From an uncultured Clostridia bacterium (lineage in GTDB: Bacteria > Bacillota > Clostridia > Peptostreptococcales > Anaerovoracaceae), in contig CAKQQT010000013.1 of NCBI GenBank assembly GCA_934271235.1, positions 16,965 through 80,964 of the forward strand: a stretch of 64,000 nucleotides of DNA, given 5' to 3'. Each line of letters begins with the position of its first letter. Position 1 is the first letter of the stretch. Below are positions 26,282-35,021 of the stretch, piece by piece. Made by a program: the position numbers and the translations under genes. The notes under the pieces were generated by a model. The model was not told the DNA's origin, did no database searches, and saw only the letters and a list, made by a program, of their open reading frames with translations.

Positions 26282-27599
26282 ACCGATTGTAGCGATCGTA
26301 GGCCGTCCGAATGTCGGAAAGTCTACGTTCTTCAACAAGATCATCGGCAGAAGGGTTTCCATCGTCGAAGATACGCCGGGCGTGACGCGCGACCGGATCT
26401 ATGCGGAGGCGGAATGGAACGGCGTCCATTTTGCACTGATCGATACCGGCGGCATCGAACCGTCGAGTGCGGATGTGATCCTTTCTCAGATGCGGGAGCA
26501 GGCGCAGGTCGCCATGGATATGGCGGACGCGATCCTCTTCATCGTGGACGGCAAGGACGGGCTGACGCACGCGGACCGGGAAGTTGCCAATATGCTGATG
26601 CGCACCGGCAAAAAAGTCATCCTGGTCGTCAACAAGGTCGACGCGCCGTGGAAACTGCCGGACGATTTCTATGACTTCTACGAATTGGGGCTGGGTGAAC
26701 CGATCCCGATCTCCGCGGTCAATATGCTGAACTTCGGCGATGTGCTGGATGAGATCGTAGCCAGCTTCCCGGATGATCTTTACGAGGAAGACGAGGATGT
26801 GACCAAGATCGCGGTCATCGGCAAACCGAATGTCGGCAAGTCTTCCCTGATCAACTGCCTGCTCGGCGAAAAACGCGTGATCGTTTCCCCGATCGCCGGA
26901 ACGACTCGTGACTCTATCGATACGCCATTTGAAAAGGACGGCAAGAAATATATCCTCATCGATACGGCCGGTATCCGCCGCAAGTCCAAGGTCAACGAGG
27001 ACATCGAGCGGTACAGCGTCATCCGCGCGGTCGCGGCCATTGAGCGCTGCGATGTCTGCCTGCTGATGATCGACGCCGCGGAGGGTCTGACCGATCAGGA
27101 TAAAAAGATCGCCGGCGTGGCGCATGAGGCGGGCAAGGGCATCGTCATCGTGGTCAATAAATGGGATCTGATCCAAAAAGAGACCAACACTATGCGCGAC
27201 TTCAAGCGGCTGATCGAAGCGGATATGCAGTTCATGTCCTACGCGCCGTCCGTCTTTATTTCCGTAAAAGACAAGCAGCGCGTCAATCAGGTCATCGCCA
27301 TGGCGGAATATGTATCCGAAAAGCGCGCGCTGCGCGTTCCGACCGGACAGCTGAACAGTCTGATCCAGGATGCGATCCTCATGAAGCAGCCGCCGTCGGA
27401 TAAAGGAAGACGACTGAAAATCTACTATGTGACACAGGTCGGCGTGAAACCGCCGCTGTTCAGCTTCCAGATCAACCGGCGGGAACTGATGCATTTTTCA
27501 TATTCCCGTTATCTGGAAAACAAGATCCGCGAGGGCTTTGGTTTCGAGGGGACCTCGATCAAATTCGTATTCAGAGAAAAAGGAGAATCGGTAGAATAG
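26274..27599 (+). CDS. der: Ribosome-assembly GTPase Der (EngA)
   Basis: Der has two tandem GTPase domains and helps assemble the 50S ribosomal subunit. Both P-loops are visible (GRPNVGKSTFFNKI near residue 9, GKPNVGKSSLINCL near 182), with DTGG/DTAG and NKVD/NKWD motifs in each half, and a C-terminal KH-like domain. The 441-aa length is normal. AGGAGG precedes the ATG. The next gene, plsY, begins directly after the stop codon. Confidence 0.97.
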   Translation: MSKPIVAIVGRPNVGKSTFFNKIIGRRVSIVEDTPGVTRDRIYAEAEWNGVHFALIDTGGIEPSSADVILSQMREQAQVAMDMADAILFIVDGKDGLTHADREVANMLMRTGKKVILVVNKVDAPWKLPDDFYDFYELGLGEPIPISAVNMLNFGDVLDEIVASFPDDLYEEDEDVTKIAVIGKPNVGKSSLINCLLGEKRVIVSPIAGTTRDSIDTPFEKDGKKYILIDTAGIRRKSKVNEDIERYSVIRAVAAIERCDVCLLMIDAAEGLTDQDKKIAGVAHEAGKGIVIVVNKWDLIQKETNTMRDFKRLIEADMQFMSYAPSVFISVKDKQRVNQVIAMAEYVSEKRALRVPTGQLNSLIQDAILMKQPPSDKGRRLKIYYVTQVGVKPPLFSFQINRRELMHFSYSRYLENKIREGFGFEGTSIKFVFREKGESVE

Positions 27600-28193
27600 A
27601 TGCAGGTTGATTTATATGATGTGCTCGCGATCCTTGCGGCATATCTCATCGGAAACATTTCACCGGCGATCATCTTAGGAAAGATCCGCGGGGTCGACAT
27701 TAAAAAAGAGGGCAGCGGAAACGCCGGGACGACCAACGTCCTGCGCGTGCTCGGCAAAAAAGCCGCGATGATCACGCTGGTCGTGGATATCCTCAAAGGC
27801 TTTCTGGCTGTACGTCTGGGTATGCTGTGCGGTTATGAGATCGGATCACTGTGCGCGCTGGCGGTATTCTGCGGCCATATCTGGCCGTGCCTGTACCGCT
27901 TCAAAGGCGGCAAGGGCGTAGCGACCGCGTTCGGCGCGCTGCTGTCCATCAATTGGATCTTGGGACTGACGGCGCTGACGATCGTAGCGATCGGCCTGTT
28001 CGCCAGCAAGCGGATGTCGGTCGGTTCGCTGATGGGAGCGATCACGTTCCCGCTCGTATGCCACATCCTGGAACCGGATTTTATGGCTGTCGGCACCGTG
28101 ATGGCGCTGATCATCCTGTTCAAGCACCGGACGAACATCGTGCGGCTTCTGCACGGCGAAGAACCGCCGATGGGGATTTTTAAGAAGAAATAA
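27600..28193 (+). CDS. plsY: Glycerol-3-phosphate acyltransferase PlsY
   Basis: PlsY is the integral membrane enzyme that transfers the acyl group from acyl-phosphate (made by PlsX) to glycerol-3-phosphate. The 197-aa protein shows the conserved loops SGNAGTTNVLRVLG, HIWPCLYRFKGGKGVATAFG and FKHRTNIVRLLHGEE with about five helices. The ATG is immediately after the der stop. PlsX, PlsY and GpsA in one operon supply phosphatidic acid synthesis. Confidence 0.96.
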   Translation: MQVDLYDVLAILAAYLIGNISPAIILGKIRGVDIKKEGSGNAGTTNVLRVLGKKAAMITLVVDILKGFLAVRLGMLCGYEIGSLCALAVFCGHIWPCLYRFKGGKGVATAFGALLSINWILGLTALTIVAIGLFASKRMSVGSLMGAITFPLVCHILEPDFMAVGTVMALIILFKHRTNIVRLLHGEEPPMGIFKKK

Positions 28194-28238
28194 CAAGATA
28201 AAATAGAACAAAGTCCACTTGAGGAATTGGAGAAAAAG

Positions 28239-29249
28239 ATGGATGAAAAAAATAGAATCGCGGTCATCGGAGCCGGGAGCTTCGGTACTGCACTGGCGAT
28301 GACGCTGATCGGAAAAGGTCATGAAGTGACACTCTGGGCGCGCCGTCCGCAGCAGATCGAAGAAATGCGGCTCACCCGTCAGAACGCGCATTATCTTCCC
28401 GGCGCGCTACTTCCCGGAGCACTGTGCTTTACCGATGATCTGGAGCAGGCGATCGCCGGAAAGGATCTGATCCTGATGGCCGTTCCGACGCAGACTTTTC
28501 GCAGCGTTTTCACACAGGCTGCGGCTTATCTGGATCCGCGGATCCCGGTCGTCAATGTCGCCAAGGGCATTGAGAAGGGCAGCATGCTGCGGCTTTCCGA
28601 GGTCGCGCGGCAGGTCCTGCCGGATGTAAGATACGCGGCCCTGTCGGGACCGTCCCATGCGGAAGAAGTCGCCCGTGCGCTTCCGACCACGGTCGTGGCC
28701 GCGAGTGACGACCATGCGCTGGCGATGAAAGTGCAGGATATCTTCAGCACAGACCGCTTCCGTGTCTACACCAATGAAGATCTGATCGGCGTCGAACTGG
28801 GCGGGGCGCTCAAAAATATCATCGCGCTGGGGGCCGGCATTTCGGACGGCCTGAAATTCGGCGACAACGCCAAGGCTGCGATGATGACCCGCGGGATCAC
28901 CGAAATGACGCGGCTGGGTCTGGCGCTGGGAGCCGAGGCGGAAACCTTTGCGGGACTGGCCGGGATCGGCGACCTGATCGTGACTTGTACCAGTATGCAC
29001 TCCCGCAATCGGCGCTGCGGCATCCTCATCGGCGAGGGAAAGAGCGTGGCGGACGCGTCGGCGGAAGTCGGCATGGTAGTCGAAGGACTTTCCACGGCGG
29101 AGGCGGCAACCGCGCTTGCCGAAAAGCTGAACGTCGAAATGCCGATCACACAGTGCATTTATCATATGATCCAAGGGAGCGTCAGCGCGCAGGAAGCGGT
29201 GGATCTCCTGATGGGCAGAGAACGAAAAAAAGAAAATATCATTTTGTGA
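28239..29249 (+). CDS. gpsA: NAD(P)-dependent glycerol-3-phosphate dehydrogenase
   Basis: GpsA reduces dihydroxyacetone phosphate to glycerol-3-phosphate, the PlsY substrate. The 336-aa protein has the Rossmann motif AVIGAGSFGTALA near residue 9, the catalytic-region GALKNIIALGAGISDGL and GLAGIGDLIVTCTS. The ATG at 28239 is favoured by GGAG six bases upstream; a TTG at 28227 is possible but overlaps that site. It lies 45 bp after plsY. Confidence 0.96.
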   Translation: MDEKNRIAVIGAGSFGTALAMTLIGKGHEVTLWARRPQQIEEMRLTRQNAHYLPGALLPGALCFTDDLEQAIAGKDLILMAVPTQTFRSVFTQAAAYLDPRIPVVNVAKGIEKGSMLRLSEVARQVLPDVRYAALSGPSHAEEVARALPTTVVAASDDHALAMKVQDIFSTDRFRVYTNEDLIGVELGGALKNIIALGAGISDGLKFGDNAKAAMMTRGITEMTRLGLALGAEAETFAGLAGIGDLIVTCTSMHSRNRRCGILIGEGKSVADASAEVGMVVEGLSTAEAATALAEKLNVEMPITQCIYHMIQGSVSAQEAVDLLMGRERKKENIIL

Positions 29250-29298
29250 CCGACAGGTAAGATCCATACCTTCGGCAGCAAGATTTGGGAGAACAACA

Positions 29299-30639
29299 TT
29301 GACAGAGAACAAAACTTTTCATATCACAACCTTTGGATGCCAGATGAACGAGCATGACTCGGAAACCCTTGCGGGGATGCTTCTGGCAAAGGGATACCGA
29401 CCGGCGGCAGAGCGCAAAGACGCGAACATTGTGATCTTCAACACCTGCAGCATCCGTGAAAACGCCGACAAACGCTTTTTCGGAACGCTGGGACAACTGA
29501 AAAAGAAAAAAATGGAGCTGGGCGAAAACTTTACCGTCTGCGTCTGCGGCTGCATGATGCAGCAGCAGCACATCATCGACACCATCAAGGCCAAATACCC
29601 ATGGGTCGATGTGATCTTCGGAACGAACAATCTGCATCAGCTGCCGGAACTTCTGGACAATCTCTACCGCGAAAAAGCAAAGCAGCTGGAGATCTGGCCG
29701 GACGGCGGGGAGATCATCGAGGGTCTGCCGGCGAAACGTTTATATAAGCATAAAGCCTTTGTCAACATCATGTACGGCTGCAACAACTTCTGCACATACT
29801 GCATCGTGCCGTACACCCGCGGCAGGGAGCGCAGCCGCAGACCGGAGGACATCATAACCGAGATCAAACGGCTCGTGGAGGACGGCGTGAAAGAAGTGAT
29901 GCTGCTGGGACAGAACGTGAATTCCTATCGCGGCGTCAGTGCCGAGACCGGGCAGCCGGTCGATTTTGCCGATCTGATCGAGCAGATCAACGCGATCGAG
30001 GGACTTGCGCGGATCCGCTTTATGACCAGCCACCCGAAGGATATTTCGGATAAGCTGATCGCCGCGTACGGCACCTGTTCGAAATTATGCCATTACATCC
30101 ACCTGCCGGTGCAGGCAGGTTCCAGCAAGGTACTCAAGGAGATGAACCGTCATTATACACGGGAAAGCTATCTGGAAAAGGTGCGGAAACTCAGAGCCGT
30201 CGATCCGGACATCGCGATCTCGACGGACATTATCGTGGGCTTTCCGGGGGAGACCGAGGAAGAGTTCGCGGAGACCCTGAGCCTCTGCGAAGAAGTGCGC
30301 TATGATTCGGCGTTTACGTTCCTGTATTCTGTTCGCAAGGGAACGCCGGCCGAAAAGTTCGAGGACCAGATCCCGGAAGAAGTCAAACATGAACGCTTCA
30401 ACCGTCTGGTGGAAGTCATCAACCGTATCTCCGCCGAAAAGAACGCGGCCTATATCGGACGCATCGAGAACGTGCTTGTCGACGGACCGTCCAAGCATAA
30501 TTCCAAGACCTACGGCGGTCGGACCGAGAGCTTCAAACTCGTGAACTTCGAAGGCCGCCCGGAAATGATCGGGCAGATCGTAACCGTGGAGATCACCGAC
30601 GCCAACACCTTCAGCCTCGTCGGCCGCGTCATGGAATAG
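29299..30639 (+). CDS. miaB: tRNA-2-methylthio-N6-isopentenyladenosine synthase MiaB
   Basis: MiaB adds the methylthio group to i6A37 of tRNAs through radical SAM chemistry. The 446-aa protein has the N-terminal cluster cysteines (TFGCQMNEHDSE, NTCSIRENAD, CVCGCMMQQ), the radical SAM CxxxCxxC (YGCNNFCTYCIVPYTRGRER) and a C-terminal TRAM domain. The start is TTG with GGGAG upstream. It is the last gene of the plsX operon; the following 577 bp are non-coding. Confidence 0.95.
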   Translation: MTENKTFHITTFGCQMNEHDSETLAGMLLAKGYRPAAERKDANIVIFNTCSIRENADKRFFGTLGQLKKKKMELGENFTVCVCGCMMQQQHIIDTIKAKYPWVDVIFGTNNLHQLPELLDNLYREKAKQLEIWPDGGEIIEGLPAKRLYKHKAFVNIMYGCNNFCTYCIVPYTRGRERSRRPEDIITEIKRLVEDGVKEVMLLGQNVNSYRGVSAETGQPVDFADLIEQINAIEGLARIRFMTSHPKDISDKLIAAYGTCSKLCHYIHLPVQAGSSKVLKEMNRHYTRESYLEKVRKLRAVDPDIAISTDIIVGFPGETEEEFAETLSLCEEVRYDSAFTFLYSVRKGTPAEKFEDQIPEEVKHERFNRLVEVINRISAEKNAAYIGRIENVLVDGPSKHNSKTYGGRTESFKLVNFEGRPEMIGQIVTVEITDANTFSLVGRVME

Positions 30640-31003
30640 GATTAAGATGGAAAAATGAAAAATCCGGATGCAGGTTTTCTGTTTTGATGTATAAACTTGC
30701 TATCAAATCGAGGTTTTCGGCAAAAAAAAGCATGGCTTGCCGAGACCTTGGAGATTCCCTTGAATAAGATTGTGAATTACAATAACGATATTAAAAATAA
30801 GCTGTTATAAAAAACAACAAACTTAAAATAATAGTGAAATTTGATTTGAAAAACGGCTTCTATGAGGGGAAAAAGAGCGGACAACTGCCTGAACAATGCT
30901 TTTTTTTGCAGAAAACGGCAATTTAGATCTAGTGCTATACATCAAACAATTTTTGGTGTCGTTTTGAGGCGAGCGGGCAGAGGCGGCGTTGCGGAAAAAA
31001 ATT

Positions 31004-31046
31004 GCAGGCTGAACGACAAAGTGCATGTCGGACAGCCTGCTTTTTT
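31004..31046 (+). terminator. Strong stem-loop with T-run in the non-coding region
   Basis: An outer stem GCAGGCTG/CAGCCTGC and an inner CGACA/TGTCG stem are followed by six T. No coding gene ends just before it on the plus strand (miaB ends 365 bp earlier), so it may end a small RNA or a long miaB 3' tail. Confidence 0.75.
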
Positions 31047-31054
31047 GTGTGGTT

Positions 31055-31089
31055 GTGGCTGTGCCGGAGCACAAAACCGGCGCAGCCAC
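31055..31089. repeat. 13-bp inverted repeat
   Basis: GTGGCTGTGCCGG (31055-31067) pairs with CCGGCGCAGCCAC (31077-31089) with one G-U and a 9-nt loop. There is no T-run on either side. It follows the minus-strand DMT gene and may stabilise or end that transcript. Confidence 0.6.
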
Positions 31090-31216
31090 GGGGATTATGG
31101 GTAAATTTTGTTTTGAACGATGGATTCAGCGGACCGCGCAGGCAGCGCTGGGCATGCTGGGTATCCTGGCCGCACCGGATGCAGCGGTCAGGCCGGATGT
31201 GTCAGCACACAAGGGC

Positions 31217-32122
31217 TCAGCGGTCCTTGAGTTTGGCTTGTTTCTCCGGGATGTTGGAGATGATGACCGCCGCGAAAATGGTGCAGCAGCCGATGATCTC
31301 TCTGCCGCTCATGACTTCGTGCAGCAGGAGAACGCCGAACAGGACGCCGAAGACGGATTCCAGGCTCAGGAGCAGGGAAGCGACGGTCGGTTCCGCATCG
31401 CGCTGCGCAACGATCTGCAGCGTATAGCCGACGCCGCCGGAGATGCAGCCTGCGTAGAGGATCGGGATCGCGCAGGTCAGGATGGCTTCCAGGCTCGGCG
31501 TTTCAAATATAAACATGCCGATGCAGCCGAGCAGACCCGCAGTCAGGAACTGGACCAGCGAGATCTTGACGCCGTCGCTGTCCGCGACAAAGTGGTCACA
31601 GGCCAGGATATGTACTGCGTAGGCGACTGCGCAGAGGATGACAAAGAAGTCCCCTTTGGAGACGCTGCCGAAGCCGTTCGGCATCGCCAGCAGGTACAGA
31701 CCGATGACGCCCAAAGCGACGCACAGCCACATGATCGGGCGGACACGTTTCCTTAAAAACAGACTGAAGACCGGAACGACCACGACATAGAGGGTGGTGA
31801 TAAAAGCCGCCTTGCCTGCGGTCGTGTAAACACAGCCGAACTGCTGGAGGATACAGGCAGTGAACAGGGCAAGCCCGCAGCAGACGCCGCCGCGCAGGAT
31901 CTTACGGTTTTCCTCTTTCTTTTCCGGGGCGAAGAGCGGACCCTTGCCGCGGTTTAAGATCAGAACGACCGGTATCAGAACGATCGCCGCGCACATCAGC
32001 CGCAGCCCTTGGAATGTGAACGGGCCGACATGCTCCATGCCGCTGACCTGAGAGACGAAAGACGCGCCCCATACCGCAGCGGTCAGCAGGAGCAGCAGAT
32101 CTGCCTTTAATTTTTGATTCAT
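31217..32122 (-). CDS. EamA/DMT-family transporter linked to PucR
   Basis: The 301-aa protein has ten helices in two EamA repeats, with LLTAAVWGASFVSQVSGMEH at the start and LLLSLESVFGVLFGVLLLHE in the second repeat. It starts inside the stop codon of the PucR regulator (ATGA overlap), so it is almost certainly the target, or one target, of that regulator. PucR-type proteins control purine, amino-acid and related catabolism, so a metabolite exporter or importer is likely. Substrate unknown. Confidence 0.88.
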   Translation of the reverse strand: MNQKLKADLLLLLTAAVWGASFVSQVSGMEHVGPFTFQGLRLMCAAIVLIPVVLILNRGKGPLFAPEKKEENRKILRGGVCCGLALFTACILQQFGCVYTTAGKAAFITTLYVVVVPVFSLFLRKRVRPIMWLCVALGVIGLYLLAMPNGFGSVSKGDFFVILCAVAYAVHILACDHFVADSDGVKISLVQFLTAGLLGCIGMFIFETPSLEAILTCAIPILYAGCISGGVGYTLQIVAQRDAEPTVASLLLSLESVFGVLFGVLLLHEVMSGREIIGCCTIFAAVIISNIPEKQAKLKDR

Positions 32123-33315
32123 CGTAATAGTTCTCCTTTCCGTTTTGCAGCCTGCCGAAGCTGATAGATGCGGACGGCAAGCGAAAGATTCATATAAAAT
32201 TCATGCTCGGTGTCATGCTCGATGCGGATGGCTTCCCGCATCCGCGCCAGCTTGTAGCGGATCGTGTTCTGATGGCAGCCGAAGATCTCCGCCGCCCGTG
32301 CAATGTCTCCGCCGGCGCGTTCCAGCGCGATCGCGGTGTCGATGTAATCCGGACGGTCATAGAACGGAGCAAGATAACGCTCCATGTATTCGCCGAGCTC
32401 GGAAGAATGATAGTCGGTGACGAGGATCTCGTAGACGCCGAGTTTGTCGTAATCGGTGATGTTCTTTCCCTCTGCCAAAGAGGCCAGGTAGGTATTGTAG
32501 CTTTCCTTGAAGCAGCGGTCCAGACTTTCGAACGGTTTGTGGACACGGCTTAAGCAGCAGTAAAACCCTTGCTTTCTGTCCGTCAGATTGAGGTAGGACA
32601 GGATCTCATCGAGAATGACGCGGAACGTTTTTTTATCGTTCTTTGCGGCCGTGAGAATAAGGAAGATGCCGTTCTGATACGGCGTGATCATGGCCTTGTC
32701 GCCGAGGCTGCGGTTCAGATAAAAGTTTTTGCAGTAACGGTCGATGTTGTTTTGAAAATCCTCACTTTCCTGGGTAAGAAAGACCGTGAGACAGTGGTCC
32801 TTAAAGGACAGCGACAGATTCTTGGCGATGGTGTAGACCCGGTTCTGCGGCATATCCGCGCGGATCATGCTGTCGATGTTCTCAGAGGTCAGGAGATTGC
32901 GGTCATCCGTCTGCAGCGCGTCGGAGATCTCATAGATCAGATTTTCATAATAGATCTCTTTGCCGAACTGAAATACCGGAAGTTTGTGCCGATCCGCGAA
33001 TTCCAGCACTTCGGGCGGAAGCTCGGGATAGAGGATCGACTTGAATCCGATCCCGGCGGCGCCGTAACTGCAAAGCGTGCGTACCATCGGCAGGATCTCC
33101 TCCGGTTTATGCAGACAGTACTGGTAGAGAAAGCTGCAGAGCACGAAGTCGCCGGGCGTGAACGTCGGCAGAAATTCATCGATAAACTCCGGCATCAGCT
33201 CATAATCCAGAATGCCCATGCCGGAAACTTTTTTGTCCAGCCCTTTGGAACCGGCAACCAGATGCAGATGCGTGAAGCACTGCAGTTTCATCAGGTCTCG
33301 TACGGTCAACGCCAT
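32119..33315 (-). CDS. PucR-family transcriptional regulator
   Basis: The 398-aa protein has the N-terminal PucR domain (MALTVRDLMKLQCFTHLHLVAGSKGLDKKV...), a central region of the GGDEF-like regulatory type, and a C-terminal PucR HTH (AAEIFGCHQNTIRYKLARMR). Such proteins are ligand-responsive activators, often of purine or amino-acid catabolism. AGGAGG precedes the ATG. It is translationally coupled to the downstream DMT transporter, pointing to a small regulator-transporter operon. Confidence 0.88.
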   Translation of the reverse strand: MALTVRDLMKLQCFTHLHLVAGSKGLDKKVSGMGILDYELMPEFIDEFLPTFTPGDFVLCSFLYQYCLHKPEEILPMVRTLCSYGAAGIGFKSILYPELPPEVLEFADRHKLPVFQFGKEIYYENLIYEISDALQTDDRNLLTSENIDSMIRADMPQNRVYTIAKNLSLSFKDHCLTVFLTQESEDFQNNIDRYCKNFYLNRSLGDKAMITPYQNGIFLILTAAKNDKKTFRVILDEILSYLNLTDRKQGFYCCLSRVHKPFESLDRCFKESYNTYLASLAEGKNITDYDKLGVYEILVTDYHSSELGEYMERYLAPFYDRPDYIDTAIALERAGGDIARAAEIFGCHQNTIRYKLARMREAIRIEHDTEHEFYMNLSLAVRIYQLRQAAKRKGELLR

Positions 33316-33367
33316 CTTGGTATCCTCCTGTTTCCCTTTTATTGTACTCTATTTTTTATCTAAGGTG

Positions 33368-33385
33368 TTTGTAGGAAATTACAAA
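33368..33385 (-). promoter_or_regulatory. Palindrome upstream of the pucR operon
   Basis: TTTGTA-GGAAAT-TACAAA is a perfect 6-6-6 inverted repeat, about 55 bp upstream of the pucR start. Its position suits an activator site, but no further evidence is available. Confidence 0.35.
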
Positions 33386-33438
33386 TATTATACGATATCT
33401 TATTAAATTTTACAAGGGTCTGCTTTCTTGAAATAACC

Positions 33439-33468
33439 ATACTAAAACCGCGGAAGCCGCATATATAT
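33439..33468 (+). promoter_or_regulatory. Candidate sigma-E promoter of spoIVA
   Basis: CATATATAT (33460-33468) resembles the sigma-E -10 (CATACA-T), and ATACT (33439-33443) the ATATT -35, with a 16-bp spacer that is about two bases longer than usual. spoIVA is a sigma-E gene in Bacillus. It lies 60 bp before the start codon. Confidence 0.4.
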
Positions 33469-33528
33469 ACCAATAGAAAAATATTGCAGGGATCGCTGCA
33501 GGCAGTCTGTTACGGAGGGGTTAATGAT

Positions 33529-35007
33529 ATGATCAGTCGGACAATATATGATGAGATTGGAAAACGCGCGGGCGGCGATATTTATATCGGAGTCGTCGGA
33601 CCGGTAAGAACCGGAAAATCTACTTTTATCAAGCGTTTTATGGATGTTCTGGTGTTTCCGAATATGGTGAACACTTATGAGAAGACGCGGGTCATGGATG
33701 AACTGCCCCAGAGCGGCGAGGGCAGGACGATCACCACGACCGAGCCGAAGTTCATCCCGCCGGATTCGGTGCTCGTATCGGCCGGAAACGGCGTGCAGAT
33801 GCGGGTGCGGCTGGTGGACTGCGTCGGCTATCTGGTCCCGGGCGTGCTGGGCGATAAGGAAGACGGCGAAGAACGCATGGTATCCACGCCGTGGTCGGAA
33901 GAAAAAATGACCTTCGGCGAAGCGGCCGAGATCGGCACAGAAAAGGTGATCCGCGAGCATTCGGTCGTCGGCGTGGTCGTGACCACCGACGGCAGCTTCG
34001 GAGAACTGGCGGCCGAGAACTTCCGCGCGGCAGAAGAAAAAACCGTCGCGCAGCTCAAGGAGCTGCAGAAGCCGTTCGTGATCGTCCTCAATTCCGCGAC
34101 GCCGCAGAGCCCGAAGACGCGGGAGCTTGCCGCACAGCTCGAGGAAAAGTATCAGGTGCCGGCCCTGGCGCTGAACTGCCAGCGCATGAACGAAGAAGAC
34201 TTTGATCTTTTGTTCCATCGCCTGCTGCTGCAGTTCCCGGCCTGCGAGATCGACTTCATGCTGCCGGGCTATCTGGACGCGCTGCCGGGCTCCCACTGGA
34301 TCAAGGCAACGATGATCGAGCACATCCGCAGCTGGATGGGAGAATTTGAGACCATCGGGCAGGCCGCGGATTCCTGTCGGCAGATCGTGGACGGAACCGT
34401 GATCCGCGATATCCGTATTGAAAAGGCCGATCCGGCAGAGGGCATCGTGATCCTCAGACCGGAACTGGAAGAAGGCCTGTATTACAAGGTCATCGAGGAA
34501 CTGATGGGCGCACCGGTCGAGAACGACAGCCAGCTGTTTTTCCTGCTGCGGGAATACGCCGAGGCTAAAAAAGCCTATGACGGCATCCGCAGCGCGCTGG
34601 AAGAAGCGGAACGCTGTGAGTACGGCATTGTGGCGCCGAAGCTCTCCCAGATGGTCCTGGAAAAACCGGAAGTGTTCAAGCAGGGCAGCAAATACGGCGT
34701 GCGTATGAAAGCCAAAGCACCGTGCCTGCACATCATCAAAACCAGCATCACCACCGAGGTATCTCCGGTCGTCGGCAGTGAAAGCCAGTCTGTCGATCTG
34801 GCCCGCAACCTGACAGAACAGTTCGCAAATGGGGAAAATGAAATCTGGGAGACGAACCTTTTCGGCAAGAGTCTGAAAGAAATGGTCACGGAGCAGATGG
34901 CGAGCAAGGTCAGCAACGTTCCGGAAAACCTGCGCGGCAAGGTACAAAAATCCCTGCAGAAGATCAGCGACGAAGGAAAAGATTATTTCATCTGCATCAT
35001 TTTATAA
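33529..35007 (+). CDS. spoIVA: Stage IV sporulation protein A
   Basis: SpoIVA is the ATPase that polymerises around the forespore and forms the basement layer of the spore coat. The 492-aa length equals that of the Bacillus protein. It starts MISRTIYDEIGKRAGGDIYI and has the Walker A loop GVVGPVRTGKST at 21-32, the RLVDCVGYLVPG Walker B-like strand near 102, and the conserved C-terminal end YFICIIL. GGAGGGG lies eight bases before the ATG at 33529. It shows that the organism belongs to an endospore-forming lineage. The next gene (MFS) follows after 14 bp but is not known to be sporulation-related. Confidence 0.97.
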   Translation: MISRTIYDEIGKRAGGDIYIGVVGPVRTGKSTFIKRFMDVLVFPNMVNTYEKTRVMDELPQSGEGRTITTTEPKFIPPDSVLVSAGNGVQMRVRLVDCVGYLVPGVLGDKEDGEERMVSTPWSEEKMTFGEAAEIGTEKVIREHSVVGVVVTTDGSFGELAAENFRAAEEKTVAQLKELQKPFVIVLNSATPQSPKTRELAAQLEEKYQVPALALNCQRMNEEDFDLLFHRLLLQFPACEIDFMLPGYLDALPGSHWIKATMIEHIRSWMGEFETIGQAADSCRQIVDGTVIRDIRIEKADPAEGIVILRPELEEGLYYKVIEELMGAPVENDSQLFFLLREYAEAKKAYDGIRSALEEAERCEYGIVAPKLSQMVLEKPEVFKQGSKYGVRMKAKAPCLHIIKTSITTEVSPVVGSESQSVDLARNLTEQFANGENEIWETNLFGKSLKEMVTEQMASKVSNVPENLRGKVQKSLQKISDEGKDYFICIIL

Positions 35008-35021
35008 AAGCCAAGGAAAGC

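Larger units (their letters stand above)
30640..31216. other. 577-bp intergenic region without a convincing gene
   Basis: The stretch from miaB to the DMT gene is AT-rich to about 30960 and GC-rich after. No ORF with a ribosome binding site was found. It holds a hairpin CATCAAA/TTTGGTG near 30948, a strong terminator-like stem at 31004-31046 and a 13-bp stem at 31055-31089. A short untranslated transcript ending at 31046 is possible. Confidence 0.5.

Noticed and set aside
30862..31104. Small overlapping ORFs in the region after miaB
   Set aside because: No ribosome binding sites, no coherent composition, and they cross a strong terminator stem.
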